Origin: Pyropia yezoensis
Taxonomy: Eukaryota; Rhodophyta; Bangiophyceae; Bangiales; Bangiaceae
Length of the DNA stretch: 64,000 bases
NCBI GenBank assembly: GCA_009829735.1
Contig: CM020618.1
Span: 28,558,894 to 28,622,893, forward strand
Direction of reading: 5' to 3'
The notes beneath the pieces are model-generated. The model worked only from the letters and a program-made list of their open reading frames with translations. It was not told where the DNA came from and did not search any database. Positions 9,513 to 19,300 of this stretch are shown here, piece after piece (positions within the stretch are counted from its first letter, which is position 1; the number at the start of each line of letters is the position of its first letter). The position numbers were made by a program, and so were the translations under genes.

Positions 9513-11578
9513 GATGGCGGGTGACACCTTCCACGAGCAAACAGAAGAAAAGAAAAGCACAAAAAATACGCACACAGCCGACAAGGGGACACCTGGCGGG
9601 GCAGCAGCTCTGTCACTGCGTAGGCAGAGGTTGGAGGGAGGGCGGGGGAACCGCAACGACGGCGGGTGATGGGCTGATCGGGGAGCCGCCGTCAATGGGG
9701 TGGGACGGTGGCCGCCCGGCGGGCTGTTCGATCGGGAACGGTGGGCGTGTGGCTGGGGCGCGGGGGAGACAGCCGTCAGCCGGGCAGCGTGAGCGACGGG
9801 CGGGGTGACGTGACGGCCGCGGTGGCGGGTCGGGGAGCGTGATGGTGCCGCACGACGCTGTGGGGGCGATGGCAGTGGATGCGGATGGACCACGGGGGGG
9901 GGAGGGGGGGTCGGCGGGTACCGTCTGGATCGTGCTGGCAAAGCGCGCACCGACGACGCCGATTTGGTGCCGTGGCGGTCCCCTCCCCGGGGCAGCTGAC
10001 GACGACACGCTTCAGACACGTGTCATTCATGGCAACAGGGACCCCCATTCGACTATTATTTGACAGCAGTCACGATGGATTGTATTTTACCAAGTACGAC
10101 TTGATCCGACTGTTGGGTAAAGAAAGCATCCCAGTGCGCACGAAAATGATTTTGTATCCCAACAGCAGCTTGTTGGGTCGGGTCCCCGCCCGACCTTGCA
10201 GCTGGTGCTGCTGACAAGGCCTGGTCGCCCTCATCCGCGGGAGGGAGGGAGTAGGTATGGGGGCTGCCTGCGGGGTGTGACCCGCACCACTGCCGCTGCA
10301 GGTCCCTTTCCCCCACCTCCCCTCCCCTTTGTGGCCGGCGCGGCGAGCCGCCGGCCTGCCCGCGGGCAGGCACACATACGCACGTCTGGCCGCCGGCCGG
10401 CCGGCCGCCGCATTGTGGTCACCACCTCGCACCAGCCGCATGGGGCCAGCTCCCCGCGCTCCCGCTGCTCCTCAACACCTGCGGCTTCCTTTTGGCGTTG
10501 CAGGTTGGGCGTGTGTCACTCACTGCTCCTCCCGGTTGGGGGGGGGTAGCAGGTCCTCGCGCACTGTTGATTGGTTGGTCCCGTGTTTTTTTCTTTCTTT
10601 TCGCAGACGGGGAGGGCGAGGAGGGGGGGGGGGGGGGGAAGGGGGGACCCGTGCCGCACCGTCTGGGACCCCCTCGCCTCCCTTTCTGGTAGCTGTAGTC
10701 TTGATGGTTGTAGAGGTGGCCGTGTGTCGTCCTGGCTACCCCGCCCCCCCTCCCCCCTGGTACGGCGGCGCTTCCAGTGGCGGCCCGCCTTGACGGCGGC
10801 GGGGGGTGGCGCAGCTCATTGGCCCCCCCGCGTGAACGGTCGGCTGTCCCCCCCCCCCCCCACCCCCCTCCCCCTGCCCACCGCATCCCCGCGGCCGGGT
10901 GCCTGTGCGGCCACCCGTCGTCCACCGGCGGCGGCACGTGGACGAGCGGCTGGAGCCTGTTTGGTGGTCGTCTCTTTCCCCTCTCGTCCCGCCCCCTTTC
11001 CTCCGCCCTTTTCCTGCCCGCCGCTCCCCCTCTCTCACCCTCCCCCGGTGACGCTCTCTCTATCCTCTGGTGGCTGCCGGCGGCGGGACGGAGCGTGCCG
11101 CTTCCACCCACGCCCGTGCCGGGAGACGGGACGCCAGCCCGTGGCTCGCTTCCGGAGGCTGGCTTGCGTGTATTGCAAACGGCGCGGGTGGGAGGGGTCC
11201 TACCCGGCTGTTGGTGGACTCCTCTGTGGGAAGGGCGGGGGGGAGGGGGTAAGCGTCGCACCGCCGCCGGCAACGCCCCGCCTCTACCTCGGGTCGGTCC
11301 GGAGGGGAGGGTACCGCCCGTTGATGGGGTGTCGGGTCGACCCGTGCCCTGCACGTCTCCCCGTCTGCGGCGCCGGTGCGCACCACCCGCTATCCGCCGT
11401 TGCGTTTGTCACTGCCGACGCTGCGGCGTCGTGGTCCCCCGGGGAGGGGTGAGGGGTGAGGGACACCTCTTGGCCGCAACGCTGCCGCGACGCCGTTGAC
11501 GGGCGGCGGTGGCGGGGGCGGCGGCGACTTTGGTGGGGCTTCCGTGCCGGACGCGTCGGTGCCGGCGGCCAGCGTGCA
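9513..11578. other. divergent intergenic region between the ZNF598-like and lipase genes
   Basis: It carries the 5' leader of the minus-strand ligase gene, a distinctly lower-GC island at about 10030-10190, then GC-rich low-complexity DNA up to the lipase start. The island encodes in one plus frame a short, non-repetitive peptide (see findings). A perfect hairpin sits in it. Long open frames at 10419-11354 on the minus strand are Pro/Arg/Gly composition artefacts. Confidence 0.5.
10158..10177. repeat. perfect 7-bp stem hairpin
   Basis: cccaaca (10158-10164) and tgttggg (10171-10177) are exact reverse complements with a 6-nt loop. It lies in the lower-GC island of this intergenic region; gttgggt also occurs nearby around 10112. 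Confidence 0.6.
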
Positions 11579-14182
11579 ATGGCGCACGTTGACGACATCC
11601 AGGCGGTAATTGGGGACGAGGGGGCCTACGGCCTGGGCAGCCCCGACGATAGCGTCGTTGACGAGCACACGGCGAGCGTCGGCGGCTCGGCGGCGTTGCG
11701 GGCACCCAGAGAGGAGCGCCTGCCTGGCTTTGAGGGCGAGAAGGGCCTCAAGGCGGGGGCCGGCGGGGGCGACATCCATGACGATGACGAGCGCTTTTCC
11801 GTGCACAGCGGCTCGGACGGCGGGAGCGAGTCGGACAATGGGGAGGAGACGCTCAGCCTCAACCTGCCGCAGCGGCAGTACACCAAGCTGGAGGCGGTGC
11901 AGGCGCGCCAAATTGACCAGCTCCTCCGGTGGCACCACTTTGTGTGCGCCATTGGCGTTGGGTACACGCTCGTCTTTATCATCCTGGCCAACACGGTGTG
12001 GCTGGATGTGAGGCCCCCAGACCCAGAGGAGGGCTTTGTCAATGGTCTCCGCTGGTTCCTCGTGCCCCGCGGGGTGCTGTGGTACTTTCAGGTGTCGGTG
12101 CTGGTGCTCTTCTCCCTCTCCACGCTCCTCTTCATCGTCTTTACGCAGCGGATTATGCGGCTGAGCCCGCGGGACCGGACGCCCGAGCAGCGGTGGGTGA
12201 TATTCCTGCTGCTGTCGCTGGCCATGTACCTCAACCCCTTCCAGGCGTCTTACAAAATCCACGACCAGCTGCTGAACCGGTTTTCGCTCTCCTCCTCCCG
12301 GTGGGCATCGCAAGACTGGTTTGACAGCGTCTCTCGCATCTTTACGGTCGTCCGCTCCGTTGGCTTCACTAGCGCCACCGTCTTTTACGTGTGGGCGTCG
12401 GCGCATTCGTACCGCAAGCTGGACGGGAAGCTGGGCTTTTGGTTTTACGCCCCCAAGGTGTTGGTCATTGCCCTGTACATTGCGCTCAAGATTGTCATCA
12501 TCTACGCGTTTGACTGCATCCCCGCAGAGCTGCTGCTGGGCTCCTTTGTGGGGATGCTCAGCCTGTACGCGGCGGCGGGCTGGTGGCCTCTGCGCGGCAT
12601 GATTGGCGCGGCGTTGCTCTCTCTGTTTGAGCTGGGCCTCCTCGTGTGGGTCGCGCTGCAGATCCTGCAGACCAAGGCGGTGCTGAAGAAGAGCGACTAC
12701 ATGAAGTACCGGCTGCAGCAGGTCGGATTCCGTTTCTTCCTCTACCACAACCTCACGTTTTACCTCATCTTTTGGGTACTGTACGTGATGCAAGTGACGG
12801 CGCTGCCGCAAGCCGCCAACGTGTGGGTTTACGTTCTGTTCCTCATCTCCAACTGGGAGGCGCCCGACGTGGGCTTTGGTTTCAACCTGCTGCTGCTGGC
12901 GTACGTGGTGGCCGAGGCGTACGTGAACCTGCCAGTCGATGCGCTCGGCTTCAAGGGCTGGTTCACTCCGCAACAGCCCCGGTCTGCGGCCCAGACGGAC
13001 ATCCGGCCGATTACGTACCGCAAGCGGGAGCCGCCCAGCTTCCACGGTGCCATCCATGACCTGTCGGGCAGCTGCTTTGTCATGCAGACGCACGTGGTCA
13101 TGTTCAACTTTTCGTGGTTGGTCTACTACTGGGGGACGCCCAAGATGGAGAACCTCGGCGCCGCCGCCAGCGTCAACGTGGTGGACTACATCACAGACAA
13201 GGAGACGGACACCCACGCGCTGATCATTGACGGCTCGGACCGGCTGATTGTGGCGTTCAAGGGTACGACAAGCGCGCAGAACCTCAAGACGGACCTGCGG
13301 ATTTCGCACATGCGCGCGTCTGGCCTGCTGCCGACGCGCCTGGGTGGCGAGTTTGCCGAGGACGATGAGCGCACCCGCGCGGCGGCGCTCTTTCAAACCC
13401 GCCAGTGGAGCAAGGCGCAGATCCACAAGGGCTTTGCCAGCGCCTATGCGTCAATTGCGCCGCGGCTGATTACCAAGCTGCAGCTCCTGCTGAAGGAGCG
13501 CCGCCGCCCAGTCTTCCTCACCGGCCACTCGCTGGGCGGCGCGCTGGCCATGATCTGCAGCTTTGACGTGCACACCCGCTTGGGGCTCCCCGCCTCGGAA
13601 ATCCTCGTCTCTACTTTTGGCGCGCCCCGGGCGGCCAATGAGGCGTTCCGGTCGGTGTATGACAGTGAGGTGCCCACCTGCTGGCGGGTGGTGGTTGGCC
13701 CTGACGTGGTGGCCAAGCTCCCCAAGGTTGGTTACAAGCACGTGGGGAAAAAGGTGCTCCTGACGCGCGACGGGGAGCTCTTCCTGGACCCCAACTCCCT
13801 CGAGCTCAACCTGTGGTCGGGAGACGCCGCGTCCTTCCTTTACCACCGCAAGGCCAGCTACCTCCTTGCCATGCGCGCGTGGTGCACTCGCCACCACGGG
13901 ACGGGGTACAAGCCCGAGTTCATGCCCTTCCCCGTCTCGGCCGACGACTCGCGGCGGTTTGACCACGCGCTGACGCGCAAGAAGGGGGAGGTTGCGCCCG
14001 CCGAGGTGGCCAAGCGCACCCGCCTGCTCGCTGAGAATGCGATGATTGAGCAGCTGACGCAGGCCCGCCCCGTGTCGGCACAGGTGCTGCTCAACTGGGC
14101 GCTGCTCACACAACGGCTGCGGGAGCGGGAGGAGCGGGGGGAGCACCAGGAGATCGTGGCCGACGACATTGTTGTCGAGTAG
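11579..14182 (+). CDS. multi-pass membrane class 3 lipase
   Basis: I chose MAHVDDIQAV at 11579 over an open but Arg-rich upstream extension, giving 867 residues. An acidic cytosolic-looking N-terminus (about 100 residues, with DDDE and SDGGSESDNGEE) precedes eight or nine hydrophobic segments, e.g. CAIGVGYTLVFIILANTVWL, VSVLVLFSLSTLLFIVF and VLVIALYIALKIVIIYAF. The C-terminal half is a lipase_3 alpha/beta hydrolase. It has the oxyanion strand IVAFKGTTS, nucleophile elbow GHSLGG (Ser651), a GPDVVAKLP block with acid Asp709, and probable catalytic His756 (YHRKASY). This predicts hydrolysis of acyl-glycerol lipids at a membrane, as in DAG lipases. The motif LLLSLAMYLNPFQ within the membrane part followed by FYVWASAHSYRK recalls the Wntless/TMEM181 seven-helix family. 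Localisation (ER, Golgi, plastid or plasma membrane) cannot be read from sequence. Confidence 0.88.
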   Translation: MAHVDDIQAVIGDEGAYGLGSPDDSVVDEHTASVGGSAALRAPREERLPGFEGEKGLKAGAGGGDIHDDDERFSVHSGSDGGSESDNGEETLSLNLPQRQYTKLEAVQARQIDQLLRWHHFVCAIGVGYTLVFIILANTVWLDVRPPDPEEGFVNGLRWFLVPRGVLWYFQVSVLVLFSLSTLLFIVFTQRIMRLSPRDRTPEQRWVIFLLLSLAMYLNPFQASYKIHDQLLNRFSLSSSRWASQDWFDSVSRIFTVVRSVGFTSATVFYVWASAHSYRKLDGKLGFWFYAPKVLVIALYIALKIVIIYAFDCIPAELLLGSFVGMLSLYAAAGWWPLRGMIGAALLSLFELGLLVWVALQILQTKAVLKKSDYMKYRLQQVGFRFFLYHNLTFYLIFWVLYVMQVTALPQAANVWVYVLFLISNWEAPDVGFGFNLLLLAYVVAEAYVNLPVDALGFKGWFTPQQPRSAAQTDIRPITYRKREPPSFHGAIHDLSGSCFVMQTHVVMFNFSWLVYYWGTPKMENLGAAASVNVVDYITDKETDTHALIIDGSDRLIVAFKGTTSAQNLKTDLRISHMRASGLLPTRLGGEFAEDDERTRAAALFQTRQWSKAQIHKGFASAYASIAPRLITKLQLLLKERRRPVFLTGHSLGGALAMICSFDVHTRLGLPASEILVSTFGAPRAANEAFRSVYDSEVPTCWRVVVGPDVVAKLPKVGYKHVGKKVLLTRDGELFLDPNSLELNLWSGDAASFLYHRKASYLLAMRAWCTRHHGTGYKPEFMPFPVSADDSRRFDHALTRKKGEVAPAEVAKRTRLLAENAMIEQLTQARPVSAQVLLNWALLTQRLREREERGEHQEIVADDIVVE

Positions 14183-16319
14183 AACCGGGGGGTGCGCGTC
14201 TGCAATAGGCGCCGGGCGGGGTTCTCAGTGGGAGTCCTCTGCATACTCATTATTCATTTTCTACCTGTGGCCCGACACGCCTCGTCGGAATCGCGACGCG
14301 GCGTCGCCCTGTGCGTCACGTAGGTATCTGTTTCTGCCCCCCGCCCCCCACCGCCTGACTACCGAGTCAACCATGCTCAATGGCGCGACCGCCTAGTTCT
14401 ACCTGTGAGCGGCCTGCCGTAGCGGCTGTGGCCGTCTCCGTGACACACCTCAGGCGTGGAGAGACAGTCGCTGCCTGCCTTCTTGGTCTGAAGATGTGAG
14501 GCCTCGCGCCTAAACGTATGTATCAAAAACATAGGGCTTCGAAGGTCCTGACATGCGGACGGCTTGACCTGGCTGTTTAGTCGCTGTTGCTGTATGTACA
14601 TACCATTCTGAACCGCCTGACCGTTCATTCAGCCAGGTCCTGGGGGTCCATGCGCCCGTGCAAGGGCCATCCGATTGAAGGCACAAGTAGCCAGGCGGCT
14701 TGTCCTCCTCTTCCGCTGGAGCTGTACCTCTCTACATACCGCCTGACGTAGCGTTCAAACAGGTCCTGAGTGTGTGCGTGCAAGGGCCATGCATGCCCAG
14801 GTTTGTAGTCCCATGCCAGCTCTTTCCGCCTTTTGGTCCCCCCCTCCGCCTGCAAAGCGAGGCGCTCCACCCGCAACGGCACCGAGCTCAGCCCAACCGC
14901 CTTGACGGCTTCGGATGGCAGCCACAGGCGCGGCGTGTGCAGCCAATAGGCACCATAGACCACGCGGCGGGTGACGATGCTGACAAGGACAAGTTCCCGC
15001 CCGAGACCCCTTCCGGTCAGACACGGCGATAGCCCTGTGCGGCAGTGGCCAACGGCACGGCTGGGGTGTGCGGCTGACTTGTCCCAAACCCCGACACAAG
15101 CCGTCGCCCAAGCACGGGTGGACCCTCGCCCACCGCGACTCTGCGCCGGTACGTGCGCTCGCCTGGGCGAGCCGGGGAGGCCCAGTTGCCGAGGGACGAC
15201 GACGGAGAAGCCTTGGGCCACGACGGTCACTTGTCCCAATTGGTGGCCCTCAGTGGGCGTTCACGCTACGTGGACGACCTGCGGGGGCGAGTGGGCTCGC
15301 GGCCACCGCGACTGTCACCTTGTCAGTCGATGATTGGCAGTGCACTGGTGGGTGGAGCTTGTGCTCGCAACGTGGCAGGATGTATCTCGCAGCGCCACCC
15401 ATTAAAATTACTTTGAAAAGTGGAAGAAGGGGATCGCCTACAAAAAGGGGTGTGTCTCGCTGGCCCATCCGACAGGGCCGACGGCGCCTCTCCACCCCCC
15501 ACCACGCCCCCGCAGGCCGCTCCTCCGCCAGTCAATTTCTGTGCCGTCCGTGCCGGCCGCCCCCCACGGCCACGCGCGTGGTGGCCAGGGAGAGAGAGAG
15601 GGGTGGCCGCCGCAACGCCAGGCACCCCCCCCCTCCTCCCCTCCCCCGCCGACCGGGGTGGCCCGGCCCCCGCCGCTTCTCTGCTTCCCCGCACGTTTCC
15701 CCCCACCACCCCCCCTTCCTCACCCTCCCTCCCACCGCCGTTGTGCGGCGCGCCGTGCGCGGCCGCGTCGGGCCATCGACGCGCGCGTGCGCTCCGCGAC
15801 CGCGAGAGCCGCGGCGGCCCGCACCCCCAACGGCCTACTCACCCCCCCCGGCCGTCCCTCTCATCCCATCCCCGCCCTCTCGCTCTCGTCCGCTGGCCAG
15901 ACGGCTTTGCCGGCCTCGCTCCGCTCCGACGTCGGCAAGCGGGGTATCGTATTCCCGGTCGTTTTGTCGTTGTTTTGTTTCTCTGTGTTTGCTGCTGCTG
16001 TACCTGCCGCTGCTCTTTGGCAGCGTCTTCACTTTTGTTTTTTGCTCTTGTTGTGCTTGTTGTTTGTGCGGAGCGCTTGTATCGGCATCCTCTTTGCCGT
16101 CGTTTTGCGCTGTGTTGGTGCCTCCCGTGGTTGGGTGCGTCCTACCACGCCGCGCCCCTTTGGCGTCCCGTCGTTGTTTGTGCCGGGCCGACGACTTGCC
16201 GCCGTCTGGGCACCCAACTCATCCGGCGGCGTGCGTGGGCGCCCAAGGAGCATAACCGACAACCCATCCTCTCCCCCTCTCCCCCGTTCCCAGCAAGGGG
16301 CGTCGGGGTGCGCCGTCCC
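14183..16319. other. intergenic region without a confident gene
   Basis: It contains the lipase 3' flank, a diverged tandem duplication (14582-14820), the AT-rich string attaaaattactttgaaaag near 15401, then C-rich DNA leading to the next start. A minus-strand open frame at 14625-15239 has more normal composition than most (e.g. LFERYVRRYVERY) but no family I recognise. It overlaps the duplication, so I do not call it. Confidence 0.5.
14582..14820. repeat. diverged tandem duplication, about 120-bp unit
   Basis: Two copies start near 14582 and 14709. Shared blocks in order are the tacat-acc...accgcctgac block, cgttca, caggtcctg, and gtgcaagggccat. Identity looks like about three quarters with small gaps. 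Confidence 0.55.
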
Positions 16320-19300
16320 ATGCCGCCCGCGTCGCCGCGACCGCGCGTACCACCAGGCGCCGACGATGGGGGCCACCATCTTCGGTCGGGGAACGGGCTG
16401 AGCCCACGGCCGCATTGCGGTGGTGTCGTCGGCGGCGGCGGGGCGGGTGGGGGGGTGGGCGCCGGCGGGGGCGCGGTTGGCGGCGGGGGAGTGGCGCACC
16501 CACTCTCCTCAACGGGTGGGGCGCACCCACTCTCCTCAACGGGAGGGGCGCACCCGCTCTCCTCAACGGGAGGGGCGCACCCACTCCCTTCATCGGGGGG
16601 GGGTGGCGGCGGCTGCGGCGGCGGGGATGGCGGTGCCGGCGGGGACAGCGTCGGAGTGACGCCCTCGTCCCCAGGTGCCCCCGGCACGGGGGTGGGCCTC
16701 GGAGGTCTCGACGCGGTGGCGGTGCCGAGTCCGCGGTCCGCCGTCGAGGCGGCTTTGCGCGCAGCCGCGGCCGCGGCGGCAGCGGCCGCTGCCGCTGCCG
16801 CGGCTGCGGCGGAGCGGTCTCCCCGGTTGCGGTCGTCGTTGCCGGCCTGTGCGCGGCGGCCGTTGTTGCATGGCGTGACTCCGCCCGCAGCCGGGCCGGG
16901 CGGCGCTGCATCAGGTGGCGGCGGCAGCGGCGGTGCGGCGGCGGCGGCCGCGACGACGGCGGCGACGGCGGCCGTGGCGGCAGGGGATGGACCTACCGAG
17001 GCGGCGGCGGCCGCCGCCACGGCGGCTGTCCTGGCCGAGGCTGGTGGCCTGCTTTCGCGACTAAGCGTCCCCGCCAGCGAGCACCGCCTGTCGGGCGGAA
17101 AGCAGGGCGGCGGGGAGGAGGACGCGGCGTCGGTGGCCTCGCCGGCGTCGTCCGTCGCGGCGGCGGCGCAGGTGGCTACAACGGCGGCTGCCGCGGCCGT
17201 GACGGGGGTGGCGGCAGCTCTGGCGCGCCCCGATGAGACAGATGCGGCGGGTGCGGCCGCAGCGGCGGACTCGTCGCTCGGGGGAAGAGCGGGCGTGGCA
17301 GGGGCGCCCGCGGCCGCATCGACGTTGTCGCCGGCGGGGGATAGGCCGCCGCCGGCCGCCGCACCGGCGGTGAGTGCGGTGGCTCCGCCGCCGGGGAGCG
17401 GTGCTGCCGTCTCCTCGGTGGGTTCCCCGTCTGCCTCTGGGATAGGTGGCGACGGTGATGCGGTCGGCGCAGATGAGGCGGGGGCGGAGGAGGACGCGGA
17501 AGAGGAAGAAGTGCCTGTTGGAGTGGGGGGCTGGGCCAAGGACGGCACGTGGACAACGCGGGAGGTCACCAACGGCGCCCTGGTGCTGAGTGGTCTTAAG
17601 CTTGTGGCGGTAGAGTTGGGTGGTGTGCCCGAGCCGAAGGCGCTGCGTGAGCTGTCCCTCGCCTCCAACGCCCTCACCGAGATTGACCTGACGCCGCTGG
17701 CCCTGTGCCCGTCGCTCGAGGTACGCGCTCTGGCTCGGTGTCAGAGACACAGCTGAGATGGGGTGGGGAGTCCTGCGGACGAGCTGCATTGTTTTCTACG
17801 CTATTGATGCGGGCGCGTTTCATCTGGTGGACAGGCGTCCCGTGATGTCAGTGCGTCACGTGAGGCACGTCAGCAGTCGTGCATCTGTCGTTGTTCTTAC
17901 GCTGACCCTTCTTTGCTCGTGCCACGCTTATGTTTCTCACTGTCATTTCCTGTGTGTCTGCTCCACTCGTTCATTTGTGTGCTTTGTGTTCCTGTGCTCT
18001 GGGTGCTTGTATCGGTTGTCAGGCGCTCGTGCTCAACGCGAATGAGCTTACCACGATTGACCTGACGCCGCTCGCGGCTTGCCCCAAACTGGAGCGCCTG
18101 TGGATGCATAACAACAAGCTGCGGACCGTGGACCTGACAGCGCTAGCGAACTGTCGTGGCCTGCGCTCTCTCTACCTTGACGGCAACGCGTTGCACGAAA
18201 AGTCTGTGGTACTGGCCCCGCTGGCCGCCTGCCGCCTGCTGCGCTCCCTTCGGTTGGGCCGCAATCGCTTGGGAGGGGAGCTGGACATTTCGTGCATGCT
18301 GTCGGCCGCCGCGCTGTCCACCCTAGATGTGTCCCCAACTGTGACGCTTGTGGCCCGTATTACTGCCGAAACGTCCAACGCGTCATCGGCGGCGGCTGCA
18401 CTGCCGCCTGCGCTGCGCCGCAAGGCCGCGTCGGTGGTGTGGCGGCAGGATGACTCCCCGCCGCGCACTCCCGACCCCGAGTCCCCGAACGAGGCGGAGG
18501 CGAGTGATGTGTCAGGGACATTGTCAGTGGACTCTCAACCCTTCGGTGCATCCGTCACAGCAGCTACCTCCCGTGTCGTGACTGCTGAGAAGTCTGTGGC
18601 CAATGGTCATCTGTCTCTGGCATTGCCATCCGTGGGCGGTGCTGACTCACCGCCGTCCCCACCATCGCGTTCCTGCTCCTCACTCGATAATCACATCATG
18701 GACAGTCCAGAGGTGTCTTCGGCCGATGGCGCCGCTCTTACCGCCCATGTCAAGGCCACGAGCCCACCGGCGGTCACTGCTGGTCGTGGCCGCTCCCCGC
18801 ACTCCCCGCGGGCCGTGTGGCCCGGTGGCGCCGGTGGGAGCTCTACGCACAGCGTGTCGAGCGTCAGCAGCTCTGGTTCGGCCAGTGCCGGGGGGGGCGC
18901 CGCGCCGCCGCGCAAAGTTCGCTTTTGCGTGCTGCTGGCGGGCTTTCGCGGCACCGGCCATTATGGGGTGGAAGCGCTGCTCGAGGAGAACGCCGACGTT
19001 GGCACCTCTTGCCTACCAACTGCAGTGCTTGAGTCGCAGGAGGCCTTGTCCCTTGTGCCCGCCCATGTGCACGTGGTGGTGGTGGGAGTGGAGCCTTGCA
19101 CCGAGGCCCTGATCATGGCCCTCCGCGCCGTGGATGCGACGGTACCCATTGTCATTGTGGGGCGCACTGATGCGTCTGCGGACGCTGCGTCGCGGTGCCT
19201 ACGACGCGGGGCGTCGTGCTTTTTGACGCAGCCGCTCAGCGGCCGTGACGCCATCACTGTGCGGTCATTGGCGCAGAAGCGTGCGCGGTCGGTGCCATCG

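Noticed and set aside
10419-11354. 311-codon minus-strand open frame
   Set aside because: Entirely Pro/Arg/Gly/Ser composition with stop avoidance expected at this GC; no motif.
11390-13426. 678-codon minus-strand open frame opposite the lipase
   Set aside because: The lipase on the plus strand has a complete catalytic triad and TM helices; the antisense product is charged, motif-free sequence.
14625-15239. 204-codon minus-strand frame as a transposon gene
   Set aside because: Overlaps a tandem duplication and has no DDE, RT or integrase signature.
15420-16319. Extending the LRR protein start 300 codons upstream
   Set aside because: The extension is Arg/Pro/Cys-rich with no conserved features; MPPASPRPRVPP at 16320 is the simpler start.
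19000-19290. Active two-component receiver domain
   Set aside because: The beta-3 Asp position is Val/Gly and the conserved Lys is Gln, so phosphotransfer is unlikely; called a pseudo-receiver.
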